A DNA stretch of 6,841 nucleotides, from the NCBI GenBank assembly GCA_030679025.1, contig JAUXTV010000065.1, positions 1-6,841 of the forward strand. The letters run 5' to 3'. The DNA is from Candidatus Woesearchaeota archaeon. Lineage in GTDB: Archaea > Nanobdellota > Nanobdellia > SCGC-AAA011-G17 > UBA489. Below, piece after piece: positions 1 to 6,013 of the stretch. The position numbers and the translations under genes were made by a program. The stretch's first letter is position 1, and each line of letters begins with the position of its first letter. A model generated the notes under the pieces. It was not told the DNA's origin. It saw nothing but the letters and a program-made list of their open reading frames with translations, and ran no database searches.

Positions 1-34
1 AGTATAATGCCAATTAATAACAATCGCTGTTTTT

Positions 35-1018
35 TCATTCTATAACATCTCTTGCTTCACTTCTCTCTTTTTTGACAATTTGATCCGCGTCCATAATTGA
101 TTTTGGTAGACTTGATGGAATATATGGAAGCTTACGGTCATCAGAAAAAGACTTTGGAGTGACTGTCTTTATTGTTGTTATCACTGTGACGAGTGATTCA
201 TCATATCTTTTTCCATCTCTATAATTTTCTATCTCTTTTTCTCTCTTCTGCATCGCAAATGAAAATTCATCAAGCTTTTTTCTTGCTTCTTTAAATTTTT
301 TATTTTGATAAGCTTCAGATAGCATTCTCATTTTTGGTTCTATAATATTTTTCGCGCTAATGTCTCCAGCCTCTTTTTTAATGGCTATTTTTTTATTTTC
401 TATAGATGATTGTTCTTCAATAATCTTGCCTTGCATGTCAAATGATAACTGCATTATTATTTCTTTTCCTGCAAATTTTATTTCAATCTTTTTTATAGCA
501 GCATTTCCATCCGCTCTTTTTAACGGTTCTTCACAAATGTCAGCATTAGCATCTGGACAGTAATAGGCAATCACTACATTGTTTGCTAAATATTCATTAC
601 CTTTATATTTCAGGTAAAAATGTGTTGAAACTGGACCATCTTCTGATGTTTCTCTTCGATAATAGTCTTCTACTTTTATTTCTGTAACTAGAGTATCATA
701 GAATGCTTTTAATTGCTCTTCTGTTGCATAGTCTAATGGGTTTAAATCTGGAAGCCATTTTGCTTTCTTGATATTATTAAGATATTCTTCAAAAGTATAA
801 AGCTCTTTTTTATCATAGGGAAGATAGAATGGCTTAGTCCTGATATCAAGCAATCCAAAGACTGCTTCTTCGTTATTTGGCAATGTAAATTCCGCTGAAT
901 AGCTATGCTTAATGACTCTTACATCATTAGAGTTTATTTTTTCTGCAAATAATGTGGCATTGACTGAAACTATTGCTAGGAATAATATCAAGAAAATTGT
1001 AAAAACATACCTTTTCAT
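35..1018 (-). CDS. Exported protein of unknown function, 327 aa
   Basis: I do not recognise a family. The N-terminus is a clear signal peptide or membrane anchor: K2-R3, then a hydrophobic stretch at about residues 4-19, with possible cleavage after A21 (V-N-A) or A25. The mature part is mixed alpha/beta up to about residue 200, with one cysteine pair C154/C162 (seven residues between) that could form a small disulfide loop outside the cell. Residues 200-270 are rich in K and E and probably helical, possibly coiled coil. The tail (about 271-327) is polar and charged with several prolines. No catalytic motif is visible. The start at 1018 is supported by a TATA element centred about 27 bases upstream, which fits a leaderless mRNA. 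The gene is divergent from the 395-aa secreted protein gene, so the two may be expressed together. The coding call is strong; the function is unknown. Confidence 0.85.
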   Translation of the reverse strand: MKRYVFTIFLILFLAIVSVNATLFAEKINSNDVRVIKHSYSAEFTLPNNEEAVFGLLDIRTKPFYLPYDKKELYTFEEYLNNIKKAKWLPDLNPLDYATEEQLKAFYDTLVTEIKVEDYYRRETSEDGPVSTHFYLKYKGNEYLANNVVIAYYCPDANADICEEPLKRADGNAAIKKIEIKFAGKEIIMQLSFDMQGKIIEEQSSIENKKIAIKKEAGDISAKNIIEPKMRMLSEAYQNKKFKEARKKLDEFSFAMQKREKEIENYRDGKRYDESLVTVITTIKTVTPKSFSDDRKLPYIPSSLPKSIMDADQIVKKERSEARDVIE

Positions 1019-1038
1019 TCTGTAAACCTAAAAAGAAA

Positions 1039-1050
1039 CATATATATATC
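1039..1050. promoter_or_regulatory. Shared TATA element of two divergent genes
   Basis: The alternating T/A core at 1041-1049 reads as a TATA box on both strands. Its centre (1045) is 25 bases from the plus-strand ATG at 1070 and 27 bases from the minus-strand ATG at 1018. This is the usual archaeal spacing between TATA box and transcription start, so both mRNAs would begin at or very near their start codons. Purine-rich BRE-like sequence flanks the core in both directions: aaaagaaa on the plus strand at 1031-1038, and gtagaaag on the minus strand next to the other side. No Shine-Dalgarno motif precedes either start, which fits leaderless translation. Confidence 0.65.
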
Positions 1051-1069
1051 TTTCTACCTTCCTCTTTTT

Positions 1070-2257
1070 ATGAGAAAAACAGCATGGCAAATGCTATTGT
1101 TACTAGGGATTATTCTTATAGTAGTTGTACTGTTCGATACTCAAAATTCTCAAGTGCAGAGCAATGCTGTTCGATCAATGAGATTAGCACCGACTCCTGC
1201 TCAACCAGTAGCAACGGCCCCGTTCTGTGATTATACTGATGTAACTCAAGTCATTACACAACGTCTTGGATTATCCATGGGATCTTTCAATATTACTGAT
1301 ATGAAAAAAACAGATTCTCGTTATATTAGCATACTTTTATTTAATGCTAATTTAAATCGTGATGAGTTGTATCTCTATGATCTTGGAGCAGATGGTCAAT
1401 GGAATACCCAAGATGATAGGGGATTTTTTATAGATGAGACTTTAAACATGCCAAGCCTCATGACCTCTTCTAATGGCGTTAGAACTCTTTTTTGGATAAG
1501 TTATTCTGATATTAAGAGATGCACATTAACGCCTCAAGGCTGCGTAAATATTCAAACTTTGACAACATTCACCAATATTCTTGAGCTAAATCTTGTTCCT
1601 TCATCATCCCAAAATAGGATGTATATAGCCTATGTCGACCCACAGTTCAATCTTCTTTTTGTTTCCTGTTCTCTACAACAAGGAACTCCTGATAGTTGTA
1701 GTAATCCTCCAACTAGTTTCACATCTCATCAAACCCTATTTTTCCCTCCACAAATGAGTGTGGTTCAATCTTTACTAGAGACAGGATTTATTTATATCCA
1801 GGGCAATGCAATTACTCAAGGTCATCTCTTTAATATTAATCTTCCAATTCCAGGGACAGTACTTTTACCCTCTACTATTCAGCATATTCAATCAATTTAT
1901 TCTCTCGCAAATTTGTTAGTAGCTATTCAGACTACTACTGTAGCCGCAGGACAATTATCAGAGCTAGTTTTGATAGATCAGCAAACAGGTATGATAACTG
2001 CAGTCATCGACACCATAGATCCCATAAATCCTATTTCACCCCTCATCATAGACACCAGTAATAGTAGTCTTGTTACTCTCTACTATCAACAAAATAATAT
2101 CATGGGAAAAAGACCTAGTATGCCAGCAGTTTCACTTTATGTTTATTCACAGAATGATAATCCTATTCCAAAAGTTATTCTTCCAGATGGATCTGTTTTA
2201 GGAATGATGGGAAATAGACCAAGTACCCAATTTATTCGATTTGACTGCATTCCTTAA
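1070..2257 (+). CDS. Membrane-anchored or secreted protein, beta-propeller-like, 395 aa
   Basis: Residues 8-22 form a strongly hydrophobic segment after R2-K3, so this is a signal peptide or N-terminal anchor. A low-complexity linker rich in P, A and T (about 39-51) follows. The rest is rich in short beta-strands, N, Q, S and T, which suits an extracellular beta-propeller-type domain. Supporting marks are DLGADGQWNTQDD at residues 104-116, an acidic D-G-D loop like those in secreted archaeal propeller repeats and possibly metal binding, and two cysteine-bounded hairpins, C151/C158 and C200/C210, that recur with similar surroundings. C53 and C393 at the two ends could pair and close the fold. 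There are N-x-S/T sequons (for example N74 and N331), so N-glycosylation is possible. No enzyme motif is visible. The propeller assignment is inference from pattern, not a recognised family hit. Confidence 0.85.
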   Translation: MRKTAWQMLLLLGIILIVVVLFDTQNSQVQSNAVRSMRLAPTPAQPVATAPFCDYTDVTQVITQRLGLSMGSFNITDMKKTDSRYISILLFNANLNRDELYLYDLGADGQWNTQDDRGFFIDETLNMPSLMTSSNGVRTLFWISYSDIKRCTLTPQGCVNIQTLTTFTNILELNLVPSSSQNRMYIAYVDPQFNLLFVSCSLQQGTPDSCSNPPTSFTSHQTLFFPPQMSVVQSLLETGFIYIQGNAITQGHLFNINLPIPGTVLLPSTIQHIQSIYSLANLLVAIQTTTVAAGQLSELVLIDQQTGMITAVIDTIDPINPISPLIIDTSNSSLVTLYYQQNNIMGKRPSMPAVSLYVYSQNDNPIPKVILPDGSVLGMMGNRPSTQFIRFDCIP

Positions 2258-2284
2258 TCTTTTTAGAAAAGCTTATTCTTGCTT
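2255..2284 (+). terminator. Possible terminator between convergent genes
   Basis: The stop codon of the 395-aa gene overlaps the start of a T-rich stretch. A five-base-pair A/T hairpin (2259-2263 with 2267-2271) and an AAGC/GCTT stem (2269-2272 with 2281-2284) follow. Archaeal termination relies mainly on T-tracts, so this is a plausible 3' end signal, but it is weak. The whole 75-base gap to the convergent regulator gene (2258-2332) holds nothing else that I can name. Confidence 0.3.
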
Positions 2285-2332
2285 AACTTGATCTAGTATT
2301 TTGTAAAACTCTCTACTATTTTATAGATTATA

Positions 2333-3049
2333 CTACCTAGTTGCTGTTTTCCATAAATATTCAAAATAATTTTTATAAGATTCGTATACTGCTTGATGCT
2401 CAATAAGGACTCCTAAGGGATTCTCTACCCACATGATGAGTGCTACTTTTTTGTCAAATATGTACGTTGAGACTGCTGAATGAAATTCTTGGGGAACATA
2501 TTTTATTTTCGTAAGACCAATTTTGATAGGTTTAATCTTACTATTGGCTACAATTCTCATATGTATCTTTTTTCTGATTCTTTCTTTATCCCATTTTGGA
2601 TACTCGTAAGGCAAGAATTCCTTGATTTTGTATTCTGCACCAAAGTCAAGTATCTCTGTATTTGATTTTAACATTTCCTGCAAAATTGTTTTTATACCAG
2701 CAACTCCTTTAAAACTATGTATCTCTTGTCTTTGTTTTGTTGTAGTGAATTGTACTAATAAATTAGGAATCATTTCTTTAGTCTCTTTCAGAGTTTCTTC
2801 TTTTTCTTTGATGATTTCTAGAATTTTTTCTGGATTCGCTGCTTCAAAGAGTAGTTTGTTTGCTTTTGTTATCTGACTGATTAAACCTTTTTCTCTTAAT
2901 CCACGTAAGGCATCATATACAGATACTCTATGCACTCCAGATCTTCGAGAAATTTCATTTGCAGAAGCAGATCCTTCTCTTACTAATGCTCTGTAGCATT
3001 TTGCTTCATTTGGACTTAATCCTATTTGTTCTAATTGGTCTTTTTGCAT
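2333..3049 (-). CDS. TrmB-family transcriptional regulator
   Basis: This is a DNA-binding regulator of the archaeal TrmB family, cytoplasmic and probably dimeric. Residues 1-70 are a winged helix-turn-helix: the family hallmark around IGLSPNEAKCYRALVREG (9-26), the recognition helix at about 40-52 (HRVSVYDALRGL), and the wing at about 53-70. Residues 72-98 are a K/E-rich helix, the usual dimerisation coiled coil. Residues 108-238 match the family's C-terminal effector domain, with the F-K-G-x-x-G-I turn at 113-119 and the typical end Y-F-E-Y-L-W-K (228-234). TrmB proteins often sense sugars or other small ligands, but the ligand here cannot be told. The length of 238 aa is near the shorter family members. 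A TATA-like box and a perfect palindrome lie directly upstream, which suggests autoregulation. The gene is divergent from an exported protein/methyltransferase unit, the likely target. The ATG at 3049 is the only nearby start and fits the family's N-terminus. Confidence 0.92.
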   Translation of the reverse strand: MQKDQLEQIGLSPNEAKCYRALVREGSASANEISRRSGVHRVSVYDALRGLREKGLISQITKANKLLFEAANPEKILEIIKEKEETLKETKEMIPNLLVQFTTTKQRQEIHSFKGVAGIKTILQEMLKSNTEILDFGAEYKIKEFLPYEYPKWDKERIRKKIHMRIVANSKIKPIKIGLTKIKYVPQEFHSAVSTYIFDKKVALIMWVENPLGVLIEHQAVYESYKNYFEYLWKTATR

Positions 3050-3055
3050 ATTCTC

Positions 3056-3069
3056 ACTCTATATAGAGT
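3056..3069. promoter_or_regulatory. Perfect 14-bp palindrome, candidate TrmB operator
   Basis: ACTCTATATAGAGT at 3056-3069 equals its own reverse complement over all 14 bases. It begins 7 bases upstream of the regulator's ATG and ends just before the TATA-like box at 3072-3078. It therefore covers the region where polymerase sits at transcription start. Dimeric winged-helix regulators bind palindromes in this position to repress their own gene. The TATATA core cannot be the promoter of this gene unless transcription starts inside the coding region. That TrmB is the binder is inference. Confidence 0.5.
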
Positions 3070-3071
3070 TG

Positions 3072-3078
3072 TTTTAAA
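3072..3078 (-). promoter_or_regulatory. TATA-like box of the TrmB-family gene
   Basis: On the minus strand this reads TTTAAAA and is preceded by a purine-rich BRE-like stretch (gagaaagg). Its centre lies 26 bases from the ATG at 3049, the normal distance from archaeal TATA box to transcription start, so the mRNA is probably leaderless or nearly so. No other TATA-like element lies at that distance. Confidence 0.5.
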
Positions 3079-3092
3079 CCTTTCTCTTTTGT

Positions 3093-3111
3093 TGTAGTGG
3101 TGGTTACTACA
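3093..3111. promoter_or_regulatory. Inverted repeat upstream of the two-gene unit, candidate regulator site
   Basis: TGTAGT (3093-3098) and ACTACA (3106-3111) are exact inverted copies separated by 7 bases. The element ends about 4 bases before the TATA box at 3116-3123 and so touches the BRE position. A further ACTAC copy lies at 3140-3144, near the expected transcription start. Half-sites of this size and spacing are typical for dimeric archaeal regulators. A site just upstream of the BRE can activate, one over it can repress; which applies here is open. Confidence 0.4.
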
Positions 3112-3115
3112 CTTA

Positions 3116-3123
3116 TTTATATA
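3116..3123 (+). promoter_or_regulatory. TATA box of the exported protein/methyltransferase unit
   Basis: TTTATATA fits an archaeal TATA box. With usual spacing transcription would begin near 3144-3147, giving a leader of about 30 bases that contains the Shine-Dalgarno motif at 3164-3168. A second, poorer candidate (TATTATA, 3134-3140) would start transcription near 3162. Confidence 0.5.
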
Positions 3124-3163
3124 GTTCTTTCTGTATTATACTACTAACAAGTAATTACATAAT

Positions 3164-3168
3164 GGAGG
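3164..3168 (+). promoter_or_regulatory. Shine-Dalgarno GGAGG that decides the start of the small exported protein
   Basis: GGAGG lies 8 bases before the ATG at 3177, the ideal spacing. It overlaps an in-frame upstream ATG at 3162, which would therefore lie inside its own ribosome binding site region and is unlikely to be used. Confidence 0.75.
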
Positions 3169-3176
3169 AACAACAC

Positions 3177-3542
3177 ATGAAAAAAACAAGCTACATTTAT
3201 GGAACTGCAATAGCCGCTGCAGCTACATTTGGTATATCTATTGCAACAAGCAATAATTCAAGAATGTATGAAATTGAGCAAAAACAAGCTATAGATTATG
3301 AAGGTGCCAATGGTTATGATGTTCGGCTTATCAAACCTTCTGCACATGAGATTCGTATACTTATAGGAAATCTTGATATTACAGGACGTGATTTTGAAGG
3401 ACCAGTTCTTCGTGGTATAAAACAGAATAATGGACAATTTAGAGTAGCTAATCTTTTGGGCTTGATCAATGCACCCTCTTCTTTACGTGTATTGTGCTCT
3501 CCTGAACGTCTAGATGAGATTGCAAGGAAACTAGGGTTCTAA
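3177..3542 (+). CDS. Small exported protein of unknown function, 121 aa
   Basis: I do not recognise a family. From the ATG at 3177 the protein starts M-K-K and has a hydrophobic segment at residues 6-23, a typical signal peptide or single N-terminal anchor. The remaining roughly 95 residues are a compact mixed domain: a charged linker (27-45), strand-rich sequence (48-66), a middle part with R-D-F-E-G-P (71-76), and a C-terminal helix (109-121). There is a single cysteine, C107, so no internal disulfide. An in-frame ATG at 3162 would add five residues, but a Shine-Dalgarno motif with ideal spacing favours 3177. The stop is 5 bases before the methyltransferase start, so the two genes are almost certainly co-transcribed. 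A divergent TrmB-family gene probably controls them. No catalytic motif is visible. Confidence 0.75.
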   Translation: MKKTSYIYGTAIAAAATFGISIATSNNSRMYEIEQKQAIDYEGANGYDVRLIKPSAHEIRILIGNLDITGRDFEGPVLRGIKQNNGQFRVANLLGLINAPSSLRVLCSPERLDEIARKLGF

Positions 3543-3547
3543 TTCCT

Positions 3548-4489
3548 ATGACTCTTAATCCTCCTACATTCAGAAGAGATTTAGAACATACACAAAGTCT
3601 AGCTGAAGCAATCTATACATTTTTTGGCAGAACCTTAGAAGAAAGATTATGTATTTTTGATTCTGAAGCTATGGAAGGAGAAGTTGCTCAAGCTTACAAT
3701 GATCTAGGTTTACAATCAAGAAGAGAAACTTATAAGAGAATAGCAGAAGATTTCAGGTTACGAACTCAATATAGCGATGACCCACAACACCAGCGTAGAA
3801 TTTTAGAAGTTGGATGTGGTTCTGGATTATTAACTCTAACATTGGCTGAACAGACTATAGGGATGATCTTTGGTTTAGATGTTTCTGCAGATATGATTGC
3901 ACTAGCAAATAAAAATAAAGAAAATAAACGACAAGAAATCATGGAGAAAATCATACGAGAATATGCATGTGGAGGCTATACTTTTTCTCTTCCAAATCCA
4001 GCTGCTCGTGATCCTATGCCTGAAATTGTTGATGCTGCAAGCGCTATTACAGGAAGAGCTAGATTTGTTCAAGGAAGTGTCTATAATCTAACAAGACCTG
4101 GCAAAAATGAAAAATCTATGGATTATGTTGTCTGTAGAAATGCTCTTCATCGATTTCGAGATCCTAAAGAAGCTCTTCGTCAAATGCACTCTATATTACG
4201 AGACGGTGGAAAAATCTATATCAGAGACTTGAAGAGAGATGCAGATTGGAAAACTGTTTTGGACAGGATTGGAGAATCCAGATGGAAAACTCCTGCATTA
4301 GTCAGAGATTATCTTGGTGCTATGGCAGCGATGTTAACTGTTGAAGAATTAGCAACTACTTTACGAGAACTTGATATTAATAGATTTACCATAACTGATG
4401 GAAGCTATAAGTCTGATGCTACAACGAGTACTTTGGATTTTAAAGAATATGAACAAGCAATAGAATATGTTTGTGTTATAGAAAAATAA
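3548..4489 (+). CDS. Class I SAM-dependent methyltransferase, 313 aa
   Basis: This is a cytoplasmic methyl transferase with a Rossmann-like fold. Motif I is ILEVGCGSG (residues 85-93), the glycine loop that holds S-adenosylmethionine. Motif II has D111 in GLDVSADMIALA (109-120), which contacts the ribose. A strand-like ARFVQGSVYNL (171-181) fits motif III. SMDYVVCRNALHRFRDP (190-206) matches the UbiE-like motif IV region, and LRDGGKIYIRD (217-227) the following strand. The N-terminal 80 residues are helical and may shape the acceptor site. About 60 residues separate motif II from motif III against roughly 20-25 in common relatives, so there is an insert at about 125-168 with the unusual P-rich segment F-S-L-P-N-P. 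The acceptor cannot be told from sequence: a small molecule, lipid, protein or RNA are all possible. No signal peptide is present, unlike the protein encoded just upstream. The 3' end is convergent with rps7, with 11 bases between the stops. Confidence 0.9.
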   Translation: MTLNPPTFRRDLEHTQSLAEAIYTFFGRTLEERLCIFDSEAMEGEVAQAYNDLGLQSRRETYKRIAEDFRLRTQYSDDPQHQRRILEVGCGSGLLTLTLAEQTIGMIFGLDVSADMIALANKNKENKRQEIMEKIIREYACGGYTFSLPNPAARDPMPEIVDAASAITGRARFVQGSVYNLTRPGKNEKSMDYVVCRNALHRFRDPKEALRQMHSILRDGGKIYIRDLKRDADWKTVLDRIGESRWKTPALVRDYLGAMAAMLTVEELATTLRELDINRFTITDGSYKSDATTSTLDFKEYEQAIEYVCVIEK

Positions 4490-4500
4490 CTTTTATTAGC
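4481..4500. terminator. Overlapping 3' ends with T-tracts on both strands
   Basis: The stops of the methyltransferase gene and of rps7 are 11 bases apart. On the plus strand cttttatt (4490-4497) follows the methyltransferase stop. On the minus strand a run of five T follows the rps7 stop, inside the end of the methyltransferase gene (4482-4486). Such T-runs can end archaeal transcription, but both are short. Confidence 0.35.
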
Positions 4501-5100
4501 TTATCTTGCTGCATCAGCTTGACGTTCTAATTCTAGTTTCTTTGCTACTGCATTACTTGCATTGGTGCAAGCTGCTGCCTTCATGATTTCATCAGCTAGA
4601 GCTTCTTCGACTTTGATTTTTTCTCCGAATGCTTTGTGCGCTGCACCTTGAACCATCATGCGCAAAGCGTAATCAACACGTCGCTGCGGAGCACAGTCGA
4701 CTGCCTGCGGATATTTGGCACCACCATATTCGATAGTTGTGATTTCTTCACGAGGCGCTGCATTTTCAATAGCACGTACTAATGTTTCAATAGGATTTTT
4801 CTTTGTTCTTTCTTCAATCATCATCAATGTTTTTTCTACGATGTTGAAAGCAGTGTGACTTTTACCGCCGTATGCTCCAGATGAGATAAAATGTTTTTTA
4901 CCTTTGTGACCTGAGATCATCAAGTGATTCATCAAGCGTTCAACAATGTTACATTTGTTCTTGTAAAAAGGATGCTTAGCATTACGACCGCCACTTCTTG
5001 GCACTAAGACGGGAGACAAGTTGATATAATTTTTGAGACCAGGATCTTTTACTTCTATTTGTGTCAAGTCCCATCGATCATATAGTTTTAAATTCATCAT
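4501..5100 (-). CDS. rps7: 30S ribosomal protein uS7
   Basis: uS7 binds the 3' major domain of 16S rRNA, starts assembly of the small subunit head and lies near the E site. The sequence is a full archaeal-type uS7 of 199 aa. It begins L-K-L-Y-D-R-W-D and has [12 protein letters not shown] (50-61), the conserved [18 protein letters not shown] block (102-119), and [14 protein letters not shown] (133-146). It ends with the typical archaeal C-terminal helix and a final A-A-R. The gene starts inside the end of rps12 with an ATGA overlap. A second ATG directly follows the first, so the true start may be 5100 or 5097; the protein differs by one residue. Translational coupling with rps12 is likely. 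It is the last gene of the operon here: the EF-1alpha gene that often follows in archaea is not present. Confidence 0.97.
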   Translation of the reverse strand: MMNLKLYDRWDLTQIEVKDPGLKNYINLSPVLVPRSGGRNAKHPFYKNKCNIVERLMNHLMISGHKGKKHFISSGAYGGKSHTAFNIVEKTLMMIEERTKKNPIETLVRAIENAAPREEITTIEYGGAKYPQAVDCAPQRRVDYALRMMVQGAAHKAFGEKIKVEEALADEIMKAAACTNASNAVAKKLELERQADAAR

Positions 5101-5534
5101 CTTCTACCCTTCTCAATCTTGCCGCGAACTAATGCGTCCAAGCTTTGATCATTAACTTTGATAACTTTCCAACGTACACCGGGCAAGTCACCAGGAGAAC
5201 GTCCATTCGCACCACCAATACACTCGATAATTACTTCATCATGTTCATCGATTTTTTTGATAGCTCCATCACGAGGACAGAATGCTGTTACTTGACGACC
5301 ATTTTTTATCAGCTGTACGAAAACACATTTGCGCATCGCACTGTTTGGCTGCTTAGCTTCTAATTGACGCTTTTCAATAACAATAGCACGAGCTTGTGAA
5401 GAACCCTGTAAAGGATCAGATTTTGCCTTTAAGTTTAGCACACGGCGTACATACTTTGAGTCAGCCCATTGGAAATGTTTTCTCTTGTTTTTGAGCTTCT
5501 TTGCCGCGTTTAAACCGTTCGATTTTTTAGCCAT
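5097..5534 (-). CDS. rps12: 30S ribosomal protein uS12
   Basis: uS12 sits at the decoding centre and helps monitor codon-anticodon pairing. With the start at 5534 the protein has 145 aa, the usual archaeal length. Landmarks are the basic N-terminus (residues 1-20), [10 protein letters not shown] (21-30), the decoding loop KQPNSA (61-66) with the lysine that corresponds to the streptomycin-related position in bacteria, and [10 protein letters not shown] (115-124). An in-frame ATG at 5555 would add seven residues, but these are not typical of the family. A TATA box centred at 5565.5 would also put transcription start near 5539, downstream of that ATG. The gene lies 66 bases after nusA and overlaps rps7 by four bases. 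Confidence 0.95.
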   Translation of the reverse strand: MAKKSNGLNAAKKLKNKRKHFQWADSKYVRRVLNLKAKSDPLQGSSQARAIVIEKRQLEAKQPNSAMRKCVFVQLIKNGRQVTAFCPRDGAIKKIDEHDEVIIECIGGANGRSPGDLPGVRWKVIKVNDQSLDALVRGKIEKGRR

Positions 5535-5560
5535 TTTGTAGGTGAGGGACTGCAAGGATG

Positions 5561-5570
5561 CTTTATAAAG
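5561..5570 (-). promoter_or_regulatory. TATA box of an internal rps12-rps7 promoter
   Basis: CTTTATAAAG is a perfect 10-base palindrome containing a consensus-like archaeal TATA box, with a BRE-like cgcgaaat just upstream on the minus strand. The centre lies about 31 bases from the rps12 ATG at 5534, giving a leader of about 5 bases. The element lies in the 66-base gap between nusA and rps12, so rps12-rps7 can probably be transcribed independently as well as by read-through. Confidence 0.6.
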
Positions 5571-5600
5571 ATTTCGCGTCCTGTGTTCTTTTTACTAGTT

Positions 5601-6011
5601 TTATTCTACCAAGACCTCGATTTTGAAGAACTTTTGCACTACCATGTTGAGCTCTTTCAAATTCTGCTTTTCACGACCTATGAGCATGCCTTTGACTTTG
5701 GTATCTCGACTGGTTAAAGTCATTTTATCTTCTTTTACTGTGATACTTTCCACTTCCAAAGGAGCGATATAACTCTTGACGAACTCTTTTGGATCTGTAT
5801 TGAATTCAACAACCTTGATGCGCTTTTTGAAGAGCTTTTGCAATCTCTGGATATTCATGCCGCCCTTACCTATGGCTTTGCCAGCCTGTCCTTCTTGAAC
5901 AATAAAGACTAACTGACCACGTTTATCTGTAAAAAACCTTTTGGCGTGAGCTTGCGTAATTTTTTCGAATAGGGAAATAAGCCCCATACTCTGCAGATCG
6001 TACTTTTCCAT
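5601..6011 (-). CDS. nusA: NusA-like transcription factor, archaeal two-KH type
   Basis: Archaeal NusA is a small RNA-binding protein linked to transcription elongation or termination; it keeps the two KH domains of bacterial NusA and lacks the other domains. Here it has 136 aa from the ATG at 6011. KH1 carries GKAIGKGGMNIQRL (residues 44-57) with a regular G-x-x-G loop, GKGG at 48-51. KH2 carries G-M-L-I-G-R-E-K (108-115), in which the loop is GREK and the second glycine is missing, so RNA contact through KH2 may be weaker. An in-frame TTG at 6020 would extend the protein by three residues and overlap the eL30 gene. I prefer the ATG, which lies 2 bases after the eL30 stop and matches the family's N-terminus before the conserved I-S-L-F-E-K. 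The position between eL30 and uS12 is the standard archaeal order. Confidence 0.93.
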   Translation of the reverse strand: MEKYDLQSMGLISLFEKITQAHAKRFFTDKRGQLVFIVQEGQAGKAIGKGGMNIQRLQKLFKKRIKVVEFNTDPKEFVKSYIAPLEVESITVKEDKMTLTSRDTKVKGMLIGREKQNLKELNMVVQKFFKIEVLVE

Positions 6012-6013
6012 CG

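Noticed and set aside
2480..2876. Plus-strand open frames opposite the TrmB-family gene
   Set aside because: The minus-strand product matches the TrmB family along its full length; the antisense products are hydrophobic shadows without supported starts.
3056..3069. The TATATA core of the palindrome as the TATA box of the TrmB-family gene
   Set aside because: It would place transcription start about 12 bases inside the gene, and no later start codon fits the family's N-terminus. The TTTAAAA box at 3072-3078 has the right spacing.
2327..3144. The 10-base sequence ATTATACTAC occurs at 2327-2336 and 3135-3144, flanking the TrmB-family gene
   Set aside because: It is short and AT-rich, without target-site or mobile-element features; chance is a sufficient explanation.
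3162..3176. ATG at 3162 as start of the small exported protein
   Set aside because: It overlaps the Shine-Dalgarno motif that serves the ATG at 3177, and the M-K-K start at 3177 gives a standard signal peptide.
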